A stretch of DNA of 64,000 bases. Source: Proteiniclasticum aestuarii (lineage in GTDB: Bacteria > Bacillota > Clostridia > Clostridiales > Clostridiaceae). Numbering within the stretch: the first letter of the stretch is position 1; the number at the start of each line of letters is the position of its first letter. Below the pieces are notes generated by a model. It had not been told where the DNA came from and did not search any database. It worked only from the letters and a program-made list of their open reading frames with translations. A program made the position numbers and the translations under genes. The stretch is from NCBI RefSeq assembly GCF_017368455.1, contig NZ_JAFNJU010000009.1, positions 1-64,000 on the forward strand, given 5' to 3'. Positions 1 to 9,400 of the stretch are shown here, one piece after another.

Positions 1-1
1 A

Positions 2-67
2 AGATCCGAAGGCATTGAGCAGCTGCTCCCTTGGAATCCTCAGGTCAAAAAAGAATGCTCAACATAA
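2..67 (+). CDS. C-terminal tail of a gene cut by the left edge, possibly IS66-family transposase
   Basis: An open frame enters from the left edge and stops with TAA at 65-67, leaving 21 residues that contain IEQLLPWNPQVKKECST. The LLPWN motif just before the stop resembles the short C-terminal element of IS66-family transposases in Firmicutes, which is the only basis for the family guess. A good hairpin terminator follows 10 bases later on the same strand, which supports this being the real end of a plus-strand gene. Too little remains to be sure of the identity. Confidence 0.4.
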   Translation, partial: RSEGIEQLLPWNPQVKKECST

Positions 68-77
68 TAGTCATTTC

Positions 78-104
78 GGCGACCGTGAGGTCGCCTTCTC
101 TATT
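78..104 (+). terminator. Intrinsic terminator
   Basis: A perfect 7-bp stem, GGCGACC/GGTCGCC, with a GTGA loop is followed by a pyrimidine-rich TTCTCTATTT run. It lies just after the truncated plus-strand gene at the left edge. Confidence 0.6.
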
Positions 105-168
105 TCCATCATAGATTATCTCATACCTACTTGTTCTAATACATACATCCGATTAAAGAGCGCTTACT

Positions 169-1401
169 TTATATGACCCAGTTTCCTTTTCTGAACAGCG
201 CCACTTCCGTGCCGTCTTTCTTGTAGGCGGTGATGTCAAGCTCCGGTCCACCCACCATGAAGTCCACATGGATCAGACTGAAGTTCGCACCCTTCTTGTC
301 CAGTTCTTCCTGGCTCATGGAGGTGCCGTTCTTGATGGCATATCCATAGGCTCTTCCTAGAGCGAAATGAACAGAGGCATTCTCATCAAAGAGGGTGTTG
401 TTGAAAAGAATCTTGGTGTTGGAGATGGGTGAGTCGTCCTGTACAAGAGCGATTTCGCCCAGTCTTACGGCGCCATCATCATTCTTCATGAGATTATCCA
501 GTGTCTCATATCCTTTTTCCGCATAGAAGTCGATGACCTTGCCATCCTTGAAGGTGAAGCCGAAATCTTCTACGAGATTGCCGTTTACGCTGAGGGGCTT
601 TGTTGCTCTCAGTGTACCGTTGACCTTATAGGCATGGGGCGTTGTGAATACTTCCTCTGTGGGGATATTGGCCATGTAGGCGACGCCTTCATTGCTGTCG
701 TTGGAGCCGCCGATCCAGTTGTGGTCTTCTGCCAGGTATACTTCCAGATCCGTACCAGGTCCTTTCAGAAGAACCTTTTCAAAGTCCGCCTCATTGAGGA
801 AACTTTCGTACTTCTTCAGGTTTGCGTTATGCTCTTCCCAGGACTTCACGGGATCTTCGTGGTCCAGTCTGGTGGCTTTTATGATGTAGTTCCAGAGCTT
901 TTCCACTGCGACTTCATCGGGTTCATCCTTGAAAATGGATTTTGCCCAGCCCACAGATGGAACAGCAACAATGACCCATTTGGTGATGCCTGTCATTCTG
1001 TACTTCATAACAGGAGCCACAGCCTGGCTGGCCACTTTCTGGCTGGTTTTGACTCTTTCCGGGTCTGCTTCCTTCAGAAGCTCCGGATTCGGTGAAATCA
1101 CGAAGCAGTGATGGTAGTTGTCCTCATAGATGTCTCTGGTGTTGGTGACTTTCCACTCTGGATATTCTTCGAATACGAAGTCATTCCCGTATTTGTATCG
1201 CATGAGGGTCATCTCGTCATCATTCAGCACCAGTTCTACATGCTTTGCGCCAGCAAGGTAAGCTTCCTTGGCGATGAGTCTGGAGAGTTCCAGTCCATCG
1301 GTGGTAGTGGTGATTACTAGGCCTTCTTTTTCCTTCAGATTCACACCGACCTGCACAGCCAGTTTTGCGTATTTTTCCAGATATGGTTTCAAGTCTTTCA
1401 T
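169..1401 (-). CDS. M29-family metal-dependent aminopeptidase (AmpS/PepS-like)
   Basis: A 410-residue cytosolic exopeptidase of the thermophilic-aminopeptidase family (M29), expected to remove N-terminal residues from peptides using a dinuclear metal site. The length is usual for the family. Diagnostic stretches are the glycine-rich GPGTDLEVYL, NIPTEEVFTTP with its metal-ligand glutamate, and the C-terminal GRAYGYAIKNG and LIHVDFMVGG, the last supplying His and Asp ligands. An AGGAGG site lies 6-7 bases before the ATG at 1401. It is transcribed alone, divergent from the HD gene. Known M29 enzymes have broad specificity, so the substrate cannot be predicted. Confidence 0.9.
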   Translation of the reverse strand: MKDLKPYLEKYAKLAVQVGVNLKEKEGLVITTTTDGLELSRLIAKEAYLAGAKHVELVLNDDEMTLMRYKYGNDFVFEEYPEWKVTNTRDIYEDNYHHCFVISPNPELLKEADPERVKTSQKVASQAVAPVMKYRMTGITKWVIVAVPSVGWAKSIFKDEPDEVAVEKLWNYIIKATRLDHEDPVKSWEEHNANLKKYESFLNEADFEKVLLKGPGTDLEVYLAEDHNWIGGSNDSNEGVAYMANIPTEEVFTTPHAYKVNGTLRATKPLSVNGNLVEDFGFTFKDGKVIDFYAEKGYETLDNLMKNDDGAVRLGEIALVQDDSPISNTKILFNNTLFDENASVHFALGRAYGYAIKNGTSMSQEELDKKGANFSLIHVDFMVGGPELDITAYKKDGTEVALFRKGNWVI

Positions 1402-1650
1402 TTCTTCCTCCTAATGGTATGTTATCGTTTTATTCCCAATAGATAAATTTTATCACATCGCATCTCAATTGAAAACGAGGGGGTGAAAACTGTCCTAAAA
1501 ACATGAAACAGGAAAAAGAGTGGTTCTAAATTTGTAAATCTGTAATTGTTTACAGAAGAAATTAACGGATTATTCTATGGTAAATCTGAAAAATGCGTTA
1601 TGATTATTTCATTAAGGCATAAAACTGGAAATGAACAGGGGGGAAGAAAA

Positions 1651-2211
1651 ATGGAAAGAAAAGAAGCTCTGGCACTACTTACGAAATACAATGAAAGTGA
1701 ATCACTGCTCAAACACGCTTACTCAGTGGAGGCGGTGATGAGGCATTTTGCGAAAATGAACGAAGAGGATGAGGCCTACTGGGGAAATGTGGGACTTTTG
1801 CATGATCTGGATTACGAGAAATATCCCGAGATGCACTGCGTGAAGACCAGAGAGATTCTCGAAGGAGAGCAGGCGGAGGAGCCTTTCATCCGAGCCATTG
1901 AAAGTCACGGATATGGCATCTGCACGGAAGTGAAGCCGGAATCCTACATGGAGAAGGTGCTCTATACCATAGATGAACTCACAGGGCTCATCACAGCCAC
2001 GGTGCTGATGAGACCGGACAAGAACATCCAGAACCTGGAAGTGAAATCCGTTCTGAAGAAGTTCAAGACAGCGAAATTTGCTGCCGGTGTCAACCGTGAA
2101 GTGGTCCTTAAGGGTTGCGAGATGATTGATATGGATCTGAGTGATGTGATTCGTCATACCATAGAGGGAATGCAGGCTGTTTCGGATGATCTTGGTTTTT
2201 CCGGGCAGTAG
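1651..2211 (+). CDS. HD-domain metal-dependent phosphohydrolase
   Basis: A 186-residue protein made almost entirely of one HD domain: an early His in LLKHAYSVEAVM, the HD pair in GLLHDLDYEKYP, a further His in SHGYG, and an Asp in the YTIDELTGLITA helix. This is the family that hydrolyses phosphate esters such as nucleotides, but the substrate is not predictable. The ATG at 1651 is preferred over an in-frame start at 1546 because AGGGGGGAAG sits directly upstream. A TTTACA/TATTCT-like promoter is possible near 1551-1578. The flavodoxin gene follows 27 bases downstream, so the two are probably co-transcribed. Confidence 0.85.
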   Translation: MERKEALALLTKYNESESLLKHAYSVEAVMRHFAKMNEEDEAYWGNVGLLHDLDYEKYPEMHCVKTREILEGEQAEEPFIRAIESHGYGICTEVKPESYMEKVLYTIDELTGLITATVLMRPDKNIQNLEVKSVLKKFKTAKFAAGVNREVVLKGCEMIDMDLSDVIRHTIEGMQAVSDDLGFSGQ

Positions 2212-2238
2212 TAAGAAAAAGAAAGGCGGGATGGATAA

Positions 2239-2721
2239 GTGAAAACAGTGATCGTCTATTATTCTCACTCCAACAATACAAGGGCCGCAGCGGAGCTTCT
2301 GAGAGAGAAGCTGGATGCGAAGCTGGTGGAACTGAAAGAGGAAAAGAAGGGGAATGCCCTCCAGGCCTTCTTCCGGAAGTCCTCAAAGCTTACAGGAAAA
2401 CCCTGGGAGGAAATCAGGGACGCGGACCGCGTCTATCTCATGTTTCCCATCTGGGCAGGAAAGTCTGTGCCGGCAATGAACGCCTTCCTCAGGCATCCGC
2501 TGACGAAGTTCGACAGGAAGGAAGTGTACATCGTCACCTTCCAGGCGTCGGAAGACCGAAAAAACAGTGTGAAAGTCCATGACTTCACCGGAAATCTTGT
2601 TCGGAAAAGTGGAGGCGTCATCAAAGAAACCTATGCCATGCAGGGAGGGAATATGAATGTGTATATCGGGGACGATGCCATCAAGGAGCGAATGGGTAAA
2701 GTCCGCTGGGATGAACTATAA
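2239..2721 (+). CDS. Flavodoxin-family protein
   Basis: A 160-residue FMN-binding electron carrier or flavodoxin-like quinone reductase. The N-terminus KTVIVYYSHSNNTRAAAE is the phosphate-binding loop of flavodoxins, and a central LMFPIWAGKSVPAMNAFL matches the aromatic loop that stacks on the isoalloxazine ring. It starts with GTG at 2239; the ATG at 2231 would terminate after three codons. It probably shares a transcript with the HD gene and ends at a strong terminator. A redox partner is not identifiable. Confidence 0.85.
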   Translation: MKTVIVYYSHSNNTRAAAELLREKLDAKLVELKEEKKGNALQAFFRKSSKLTGKPWEEIRDADRVYLMFPIWAGKSVPAMNAFLRHPLTKFDRKEVYIVTFQASEDRKNSVKVHDFTGNLVRKSGGVIKETYAMQGGNMNVYIGDDAIKERMGKVRWDEL

Positions 2722-2761
2722 GGAACAGAATGAAATGGATGAAGTGCTATAACATAAATGC

Positions 2762-2794
2762 AGAACCGGAATGAGCGTACCGGTTCTTTTTTTA
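2762..2794 (+). terminator. Intrinsic terminator after the flavodoxin gene
   Basis: AGAACCGG and CCGGTTCT form an 8-bp stem with a 10-base loop, followed directly by a run of seven T residues. Confidence 0.85.
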
Positions 2795-3198
2795 TGCAGA
2801 TGTAAATATTGAGTGAAAATACATCGTGATTCTTGTAACAATTTGACTCGTCATAAAACCGGTAAGGTGACCATTCCGGGTGTGAATAGTCCTGTGAGGG
2901 CGGAAGTGTGTTACAGGATATACCAAAAACATGGTGCTTAAGAGAATACGCCTTCAAGATGTTACCGAATCATTCAAATTGTAGGGTGAAATTCGAATCA
3001 ATATTATGGAGTATTTTAATAGATTGTCGAATTACGTAAAATATCAGTAAACACTCATATATAACTAGAATAATATATGGAATAAGCATATAATGAAGTC
3101 ATGTATGAAACATTTATCAATCTTTCTACAATTTGTTTATATTCTGATTATTAGACGTGCAGTATAGCCATGACGGATCGGATAAGGAGGTCATCCTC
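2795..3198. other. AT-rich intergenic leader before the acyl-ligase operon
   Basis: About 400 bases with no convincing gene. The right half is very AT-rich and holds a TATAAT hexamer at 3089-3094 that could be the -10 box of the downstream operon; its -35 (TAGAAT region) is poor. A short TCCTGT/ACAGGA inverted repeat lies near 2890-2920. A very strong ribosome site, AAGGAGG, is at 3184-3190. Confidence 0.5.
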
Positions 3199-4917
3199 AT
3201 GTTGAAAAGATACTATGAATCGGAAAATATCAAAGACTTCAAGGAGCTACTTCAGCGTTCAGAGCAGCTCTATGGACTGAAACATGCCTACAGGGAACTG
3301 GATCCTGAAAGAAACATGCACAGCTATACCTTCGTTCAGCTGAGAGAAGATGTGGACGCGCTGGGTACACGGCTTCTGTCCATGGGGCTTGCAGGAAAGC
3401 ACTTCGCTCTGGTAGGAGACAGCAGCTACAGTTATGTGGTCAGCTATCTGGCAGTGGCCTGCGGAGTAGGGGTCATCGTTCCCCTGGATAAGGAACTGAG
3501 CATGGAGGATCTCCATAAGCTCATCTGCAAAAGTGATGCGGAGGTGCTGCTGTATTCCCAGTCCCTGGAAAAAGATGTGATGAAGATGCAAGGAGATTGT
3601 CCCGAAGTGAAAACCTTCATCAATATCAGCATGTATGAAGACCCCGAAGGACAGATATCCATTACAGATCTCATCGAAGAGGGCAAGCGGGAAATTAACG
3701 CAGGCAATGATGCTTTCAAGAACATAGCGATAGAACGCGAAGCCATGTCCAGCATTCTCTTCACCTCGGGCACCACCGGAGCCAACAAGGGCGTCATGCT
3801 GAGTCAGAAGAACATTCTGTCGGTGATCCATTCCGCTTTCTGCATGTTTAAATTAGCCGATGTTTCTTTTTCGGTGCTGCCCATCAATCACACCTACGAG
3901 TTCAATCTCCATGTGCTGGGGTCGATCTATGATGGCATCACACTATGCTTCAATGACTCAATCAAGCATGTGAAGGAGAATCTTCTCACCTACAAGCCGG
4001 GCATGAGCCTCATGGTGCCCATGATCGTGGAATCTTTATACAAGAACATCTGGAAGGAAGCGGAGAAGAACAATCTGAAGAAGCATCTGCAGTACGGCAT
4101 CTGGTTCAGCAACCTCATCAGAAAGATCGGTATCGACAAAAGAGATCTTTTCTTTAAACCGGTGCATCAGGGCATGGGCGGCAATCTGAAGATCATCGTC
4201 TGCGGAGGCGCACCCCTGAGACCGGATATCGTGAAGGGGTTTGATAACCTGGGTATTTCCGTGTTCAATGGATACGGCATCACGGAATGTGCGCCGCTGA
4301 TCTCTTCCAACTGCACCCTGAAGAATATACCGGGGTCTGTGGGGTTCGTCATTCCGGACAACAGAGTCCGCATAGCCGATACGGATGCCGACGGCATCGG
4401 AGAAATCCAGGTCCAGGGAGACAATGTGATGCTGGGGTACTACAAGGATCCTGTGGCCACCAGAAAAACCTTCACAGAAGATGGATGGTTCAAGACAGGG
4501 GACTTAGGTTACATGGACAGGAAAGGAGCCCTCTACATCACGGGTCGGGAGAAGAACCTGATCATTCTTGCCAATGGAAAGAATGTACACCCCGAAGAGC
4601 TGGAGGAGTATATTCTGGAGAATCTGGCCTATGTCAAGGAAGTGGTGGTCTTTGCGCCGCTCTCCTCAGATGGTCATGAAGTCATGATCATGGCAGAAGC
4701 CTATCTGGATCAGGACTTTCTGGTGGAGCATGGGGTGGAAAACGCCAAGGATATTCTGAAGGATGACATCTCCAAACTGAACAGAAGACTGTCTGGCTAC
4801 AAGAGAATCAATGATGTCTGTCTTCGTGAAGTGGAATTCGAGAAGACATCCACGAGAAAAATAAAACGATACTGTCTGGAAAAGGAGGCACAAACCTATG
4901 CTAAGCATCATCACTAA
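3199..4917 (+). CDS. AMP-forming acyl ligase (FadD/long-chain acyl-CoA synthetase family)
   Basis: A 572-residue ANL-superfamily adenylating enzyme predicted to activate a carboxylic acid, probably a fatty acid, as acyl-AMP. Visible motifs are the P-loop FTSGTTGANKGVM near residue 186, NGYGITE near 356, GWFKTGDLGYMD with the ribose-binding Asp near 430, the hinge GREKNLI, and the catalytic-lysine tail STRKIKRY near 550. The ATG at 3199 is chosen over an upstream GTG because AAGGAGG lies 8 bases before it. The carrier-protein gene overlaps its 3' end by 20 bases. That coupling suggests the natural acceptor is this carrier protein rather than CoA, which is inference. The sequence resembles long-chain acyl ligases more than amino-acid adenylation domains. 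Confidence 0.85.
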   Translation: MLKRYYESENIKDFKELLQRSEQLYGLKHAYRELDPERNMHSYTFVQLREDVDALGTRLLSMGLAGKHFALVGDSSYSYVVSYLAVACGVGVIVPLDKELSMEDLHKLICKSDAEVLLYSQSLEKDVMKMQGDCPEVKTFINISMYEDPEGQISITDLIEEGKREINAGNDAFKNIAIEREAMSSILFTSGTTGANKGVMLSQKNILSVIHSAFCMFKLADVSFSVLPINHTYEFNLHVLGSIYDGITLCFNDSIKHVKENLLTYKPGMSLMVPMIVESLYKNIWKEAEKNNLKKHLQYGIWFSNLIRKIGIDKRDLFFKPVHQGMGGNLKIIVCGGAPLRPDIVKGFDNLGISVFNGYGITECAPLISSNCTLKNIPGSVGFVIPDNRVRIADTDADGIGEIQVQGDNVMLGYYKDPVATRKTFTEDGWFKTGDLGYMDRKGALYITGREKNLIILANGKNVHPEELEEYILENLAYVKEVVVFAPLSSDGHEVMIMAEAYLDQDFLVEHGVENAKDILKDDISKLNRRLSGYKRINDVCLREVEFEKTSTRKIKRYCLEKEAQTYAKHHH

Positions 4918-5128
4918 TCTGATCATGGAATATGTGGAAGTGAAAGAAGAGGATCTTACCCCGGATGTGAACCCCGTCAGGGACCTTTGCCTGAACTCCT
5001 ATGACTTCATCAGCATCATTGGCAGACTGGAATCTGAGCTGGGCATCGAAATTGATGAAAGGGAGATCAGAAATCTGGAGACTTTAGGAGAACTTGATGC
5101 CTATGTGAAATCAAAGATGATCCAGTGA
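4898..5128 (+). CDS. Stand-alone acyl carrier protein of the ligase/condensation operon
   Basis: A 76-residue acidic four-helix carrier protein. The phosphopantetheine site is Ser34 in LNSYDF; the Asp that normally precedes this serine (the DSL motif) is replaced by Asn. It is clearly different from the fatty-acid-synthase ACP at 28148, which has a standard DSL. An AAGGAGG site lies inside the ligase gene, and the frame overlaps the ligase by 20 bases and abuts the PPTase start. Inference: it carries the acyl group made by the ligase to the condensation-type protein encoded at 9683. Confidence 0.88.
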   Translation: MLSIITNLIMEYVEVKEEDLTPDVNPVRDLCLNSYDFISIIGRLESELGIEIDEREIRNLETLGELDAYVKSKMIQ

Positions 5129-5703
5129 TCTATTTCTGCTGCTCCAGAGGAAAGGATCTTTTAAGCTACCCGCGTCAGAGTGCAGTGGCGCGCAGGCTCA
5201 TTGGTTACGGGCTTTTTCATGAATATGGAATCATAGAAGAAAGAATTGTAAAGAGTCCCCTGGGAAAACCGATGCTGAAAGATGCAGAGCAGATCAGGAT
5301 CAGCATTTCCCACTGCCAAGGAGCGGTGGCAGTGATCCTTGCAGATCACGAAGTAGGCATCGATGTGGAGCGGATCAGGCCCTATGAGAAGGAAGCGGCG
5401 AGGAGAATCCTCACGGAGGAAGAGAAGAACGATCTGGAACGGAAAGAGAAGAATCAGGATGTGCATTTCTTCCATTATCTTACCCTGAAGGAAAGCTATG
5501 TCAAGGCACTGGGTGCAGGGCTGACTTATCCCATGAAAAGCATCCGTTTTCAGATCGAAGAGGACAACATCCGCTCCAACAAACCCTGGGCGGATTTTCA
5601 CTCTATTCTATATTGTGAAGGATTTATCATTTCAGTCTGTCATCTTCATGGGCGAGAAGCGCAAAGTGAAGAGATGAAAACCAGAACTTTTATTATACCT
5701 TAG
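5125..5703 (+). CDS. Sfp-type 4'-phosphopantetheinyl transferase
   Basis: A 192-residue enzyme that moves phosphopantetheine from CoA to a carrier-protein serine. Hallmarks are SISHCQGAVAV, the Mg-binding GIDVERIRP, and LKESYVKALGAGL (the W/F-KES-K motif). It is encoded next to its likely substrate, the carrier protein at 4898. The GTG start at 5125 overlaps the carrier-protein stop. Having a dedicated Sfp-type enzyme suggests the variant carrier site (Asn instead of Asp) is not served by a housekeeping AcpS, which is inference. Confidence 0.9.
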   Translation: MIYFCCSRGKDLLSYPRQSAVARRLIGYGLFHEYGIIEERIVKSPLGKPMLKDAEQIRISISHCQGAVAVILADHEVGIDVERIRPYEKEAARRILTEEEKNDLERKEKNQDVHFFHYLTLKESYVKALGAGLTYPMKSIRFQIEEDNIRSNKPWADFHSILYCEGFIISVCHLHGREAQSEEMKTRTFIIP

Positions 5704-5717
5704 GAGGCTTGAGGTTC

Positions 5718-6422
5718 ATGGAAGATACCATCAGATTCGAACAGGTCAAAAAAATCTATAAAATGGGTGAATATGACATTGAAGCACTGGCCGGCATAGA
5801 TTTCACCATTGAGAAAGGACAGTTTGTCATCATCGCGGGGGCTTCAGGCGCGGGAAAAAGCACCATTCTGAATATTCTAGGCGGCATGGATACCCTGACA
5901 TCCGGCAAGATTCATGTCTACGGAAAAGAGCTCAGCAGTTTCAGCCAGAAGGAAATGGTTGCCTACAGAAGATATGATGTGGGATTCGTCTTCCAGTTCT
6001 ACAATCTGGTGCAGAACCTCACAGCCAAGGAAAACATAGAGCTGGCATCCCAGATCGGAAAGGATCCGCTGAGCGTGGATGAGGTGATGGAGGGTGTGGG
6101 ACTTACGTCAAGAAAGAAGAACTTTCCTTCCCAGCTCTCCGGAGGCGAGCAGCAGAGAGTGGCCATCGCCAGAGCCCTGGCAAAGAATCCGAAGCTTCTT
6201 CTCTGTGATGAGCCTACCGGCGCACTGGACTATGAAACCGGGCGATCCATCCTGAAGCTGCTGCAGGAGACCTGCAGAAAGAGAAACATCACCGTCGTGG
6301 TCATCACCCATAATCTTGCCCTGATTCCCATGGGCGATAAGGTCATCAAGATCAAAAGCGGTCTGGTGGACAGCATCATCGACAACCAGGAACCTGTGGG
6401 CATCGAAAGGATCGAGTGGTAA
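5718..6422 (+). CDS. ABC transporter ATPase, MacB/LolD type
   Basis: A 234-residue ATPase subunit with Walker [11 protein letters not shown]-loop FQFYNLV, signature [15 protein letters not shown], Walker [13 protein letters not shown] and switch His in VITHN. The LDYETG stretch after Walker B is typical of the MacB/LolD/FtsE group, which works with FtsX-type permeases as a mechanotransmission pump or extractor rather than a classical channel. The ATG at 5718 is preferred because TAGGAGG is 10 bases upstream; an in-frame TTG at 5709 would be too close. It precedes the permease gene with only two bases between. Confidence 0.93.
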   Translation: MEDTIRFEQVKKIYKMGEYDIEALAGIDFTIEKGQFVIIAGASGAGKSTILNILGGMDTLTSGKIHVYGKELSSFSQKEMVAYRRYDVGFVFQFYNLVQNLTAKENIELASQIGKDPLSVDEVMEGVGLTSRKKNFPSQLSGGEQQRVAIARALAKNPKLLLCDEPTGALDYETGRSILKLLQETCRKRNITVVVITHNLALIPMGDKVIKIKSGLVDSIIDNQEPVGIERIEW

Positions 6423-6424
6423 TC

Positions 6425-9400
6425 ATGAAAAAATCACTCTTAAAGGACGCGTTCAGACAGATCGTGAAATATCCGGGCAGGTTCATCTCCATCTTCACCA
6501 TCGTGGCCATCGGATCTGCTTTCTTCGCGGGAATCAAGACCGCTGCGCCCAATATGAAATACACTGCGGACCAGTACTATGACGCCTACAACATGATGGA
6601 CATCCGTCTTCTTTCCACCATGGGCTTCGTTGAGGAAGATCTGGAAGCGGTGCGGGAAGTGGACGGAGTGGAAAGCGTCGCCACGTCCTATTTCCAGGAT
6701 GTGACTTCCGTCGTGGGTTCCGCAGAGCTTGTTTTCAGAATCCATTCCGTGCCAGACGATGCGAAGGACAGAGACTTCATCAACATGCCCAGAATCGTGG
6801 AGGGAAGACTGCCGGAAAAGATCGGGGAGTGCATCATCGAGGAAAGCCAGAACATGGACCACGGCATCGAAGTGGGAGACACCATCACTGTCTCCTCCGG
6901 AAAAAAGGAGGACCTTTCCGATAAGCTGAGAAGCACGGAGTTCAAGGTGGTAGGAAAAGCGGTGTCACCTTATTACCTGACCTTTGACAAGGATGCCTCC
7001 GACATCGGAAGCGGCAAGGTGAATCTCTTCATGATGACCGTGGAAGAGGAGTTTCTCTATCCGGTGTATCTGGAACTTCTGGTCATCGTGGAAGGAGCGA
7101 AAGAGCTCAATTCCTATTCTGCAGCCTATGAGAAGAAAGTGGAAGTCATCATGAACAAACTGGAGAATCTGGGCGCAGACCGGGCCATCCTGAGACTGGA
7201 TGACATCAAGGCCCAGGCCATGAAACAGCTGGAAGAAGGGAAAGAAGAGCTGAAGAAAGAGGAAGAGAATTATAACAGACAGATTGCCGAAGGAGAAGCG
7301 GAACTTGCTGCGGCCAGAGACCAGATCGTGGAAGGGGAAGCCACCCTGGAAACGGAAAAGAAGAACTATGAAGTGCGGGTGGCCGATGCGGAGCAGAGAA
7401 TCAGAGACGGAGAGAGACAGCTTGCCCAGGCCCAGGGGGAATACAATGCAGGGGTCAATGCCTATAACAGCGCTCTGGCGGAATATGGAGACGATCTTAA
7501 GCAGCTCGACAGCGCTTCTAATTCGCTGAAAGGCATCCAGTCCGATGCGGCTGCCCAGAGAGAAGCCGTGGCTGGTATGATGGCGAATGCTTCTTCACCG
7601 GAAGAGTATCAGTCCCTGTCCCAGCAGCTGGCCTCCCTGGATGAACTCTACAGGACAGCTTCAGAAGGAATCAATACGGTGACGGGACTAAACGATTATG
7701 CTCAGGCCCAGATGGCAGGAGCAGAGAATCAGCTATCCAGCGCCAGAGCAAGCCTTGCCGCCGCGGAAGCAGAGCTTCAGGCTGGAAAGAATGAACTGGC
7801 AGCGGAAAAGAAAGAAGCAGAAGCGCAGTTTCTGGCAGCGGAAGCAGAGATTGCGGAAGGAAAGACCGCTTATGAAGAAGGAAAAGAGGAGTTCGACAGA
7901 AAGAAAGCGGAAGGTGAGCAGGCGCTGCGTGATGCCAGGGAGAAAATCATCCGGGCAGAGAATGAGATCGAGCGACTGTCCAAACCCAGCTGGTATGTGC
8001 TGGACCGCATGAAGCTTTACAGCTATGCGGACTATGCGTCCACAGCGGATCGCATGGATGCCATCGCGGGACTGTTCCCGGCGTTCTTCTTCGCCGTGGC
8101 GGCTCTGGTGTGCCTCACCACCATGACCAGAATGGTAGATGAGCAGAGAGCCAGTATCGGCATCTACAAAGCCCTGGGATACAGCAACAATGACATCGCC
8201 TTCAAGTATGTGAACTATGCGGCTCTGGCCAGCATTTTCGGTGGACTTCTGGGCGCGCTCATCGGCATCCGGATCTTCCCGAAGATCATCTTTGATTCCT
8301 GGTCCATGATGTACAATCTGCCGCCCATGCTGGAGACCAGACAGACACTGCTGATCATCCTGACTGTGCTGGCAGGTTTTGCCATCACCACAGCCACGGC
8401 TTATTTCGTCACAAGAACCACCCTTATGGAAGTGCCGGCCATGCTCATGAGACCGAAAATCAGCTACTTCGGCAAGCAGATTCTTCTGGAAAGAGCCACC
8501 AGGCTCTGGGAACATTTTTCCTTCTCCCAGAAGGTGACCATGAGAAACATCTTCCGCTACAAGAAGCGGTTCATAATGACGGTGACAGGGATTGCTGGTT
8601 GCGCGGCACTGCTTGTGGCCGGATTCGGACTCAGCAACTCCATCAGCAAGGTGGTGGTGAAGCAGTATCAGGAAATCTTCACCTATAACCTGAACATGAA
8701 GTACATACCAACCAGTAACACCATGGACAGAAGAAACGTCATGGAAATGCTCAGTGAAGAGGAGACCGTGGAATCCTACATCCAGGTGGCCCAGCTGAAT
8801 GCCACGGTGAAAGGGGAAGAGGACATCGCGGTAACCATGATTTCACCCTTTGACCAGGAGAAATTCAGAGACTTCACAAAGCTTCAGGAAAGAGTATCCG
8901 GAGAGGATCTGACTCTTCCTGAGACAGGCATCGTCATCAACGAGAAGCTGGCCAAGGAACTGGACGCTGGCATCGGTGATTCCATTTCTGTGGACAACGG
9001 GGACGGCGCCATGAAGAAGCTCCTTATTTCGGGCATCACGGAAAATTATGTCTTCCACTACATCTACATCCATCCGTCCTATTATGAGGAGATCTACAGG
9101 CTGAAGCCTGAAAACAATGCGCTCTTCATCAGGCTGAATGAGATGAGTCCGGATGCGGAGAGTGCGCTGGGCAAGAAGCTCATCGATATGGAGCAGGTGG
9201 CGTCTGTACTCTATTACAGTGATGCCGCGGAGAAATTCGAGGACTCAGTGGTGAGCCTCAATGCCATCGTCTATGCCATCATCATCTGTGCGGCGCTCCT
9301 GGCCTTTGTGGTGCTCTATAACCTGACCAACATCAATCTCAGCGAGAGACTGAGAGAAATCGCCACCATCAAGGTTCTGGGCTTCTATAACCGTGAAGTA

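Noticed and set aside
3259-3831. Long antisense frames inside many genes (for example opposite the acyl ligase)
   Set aside because: They mirror the codon pattern of the real genes on the other strand and have no ribosome sites; this applies throughout the window.
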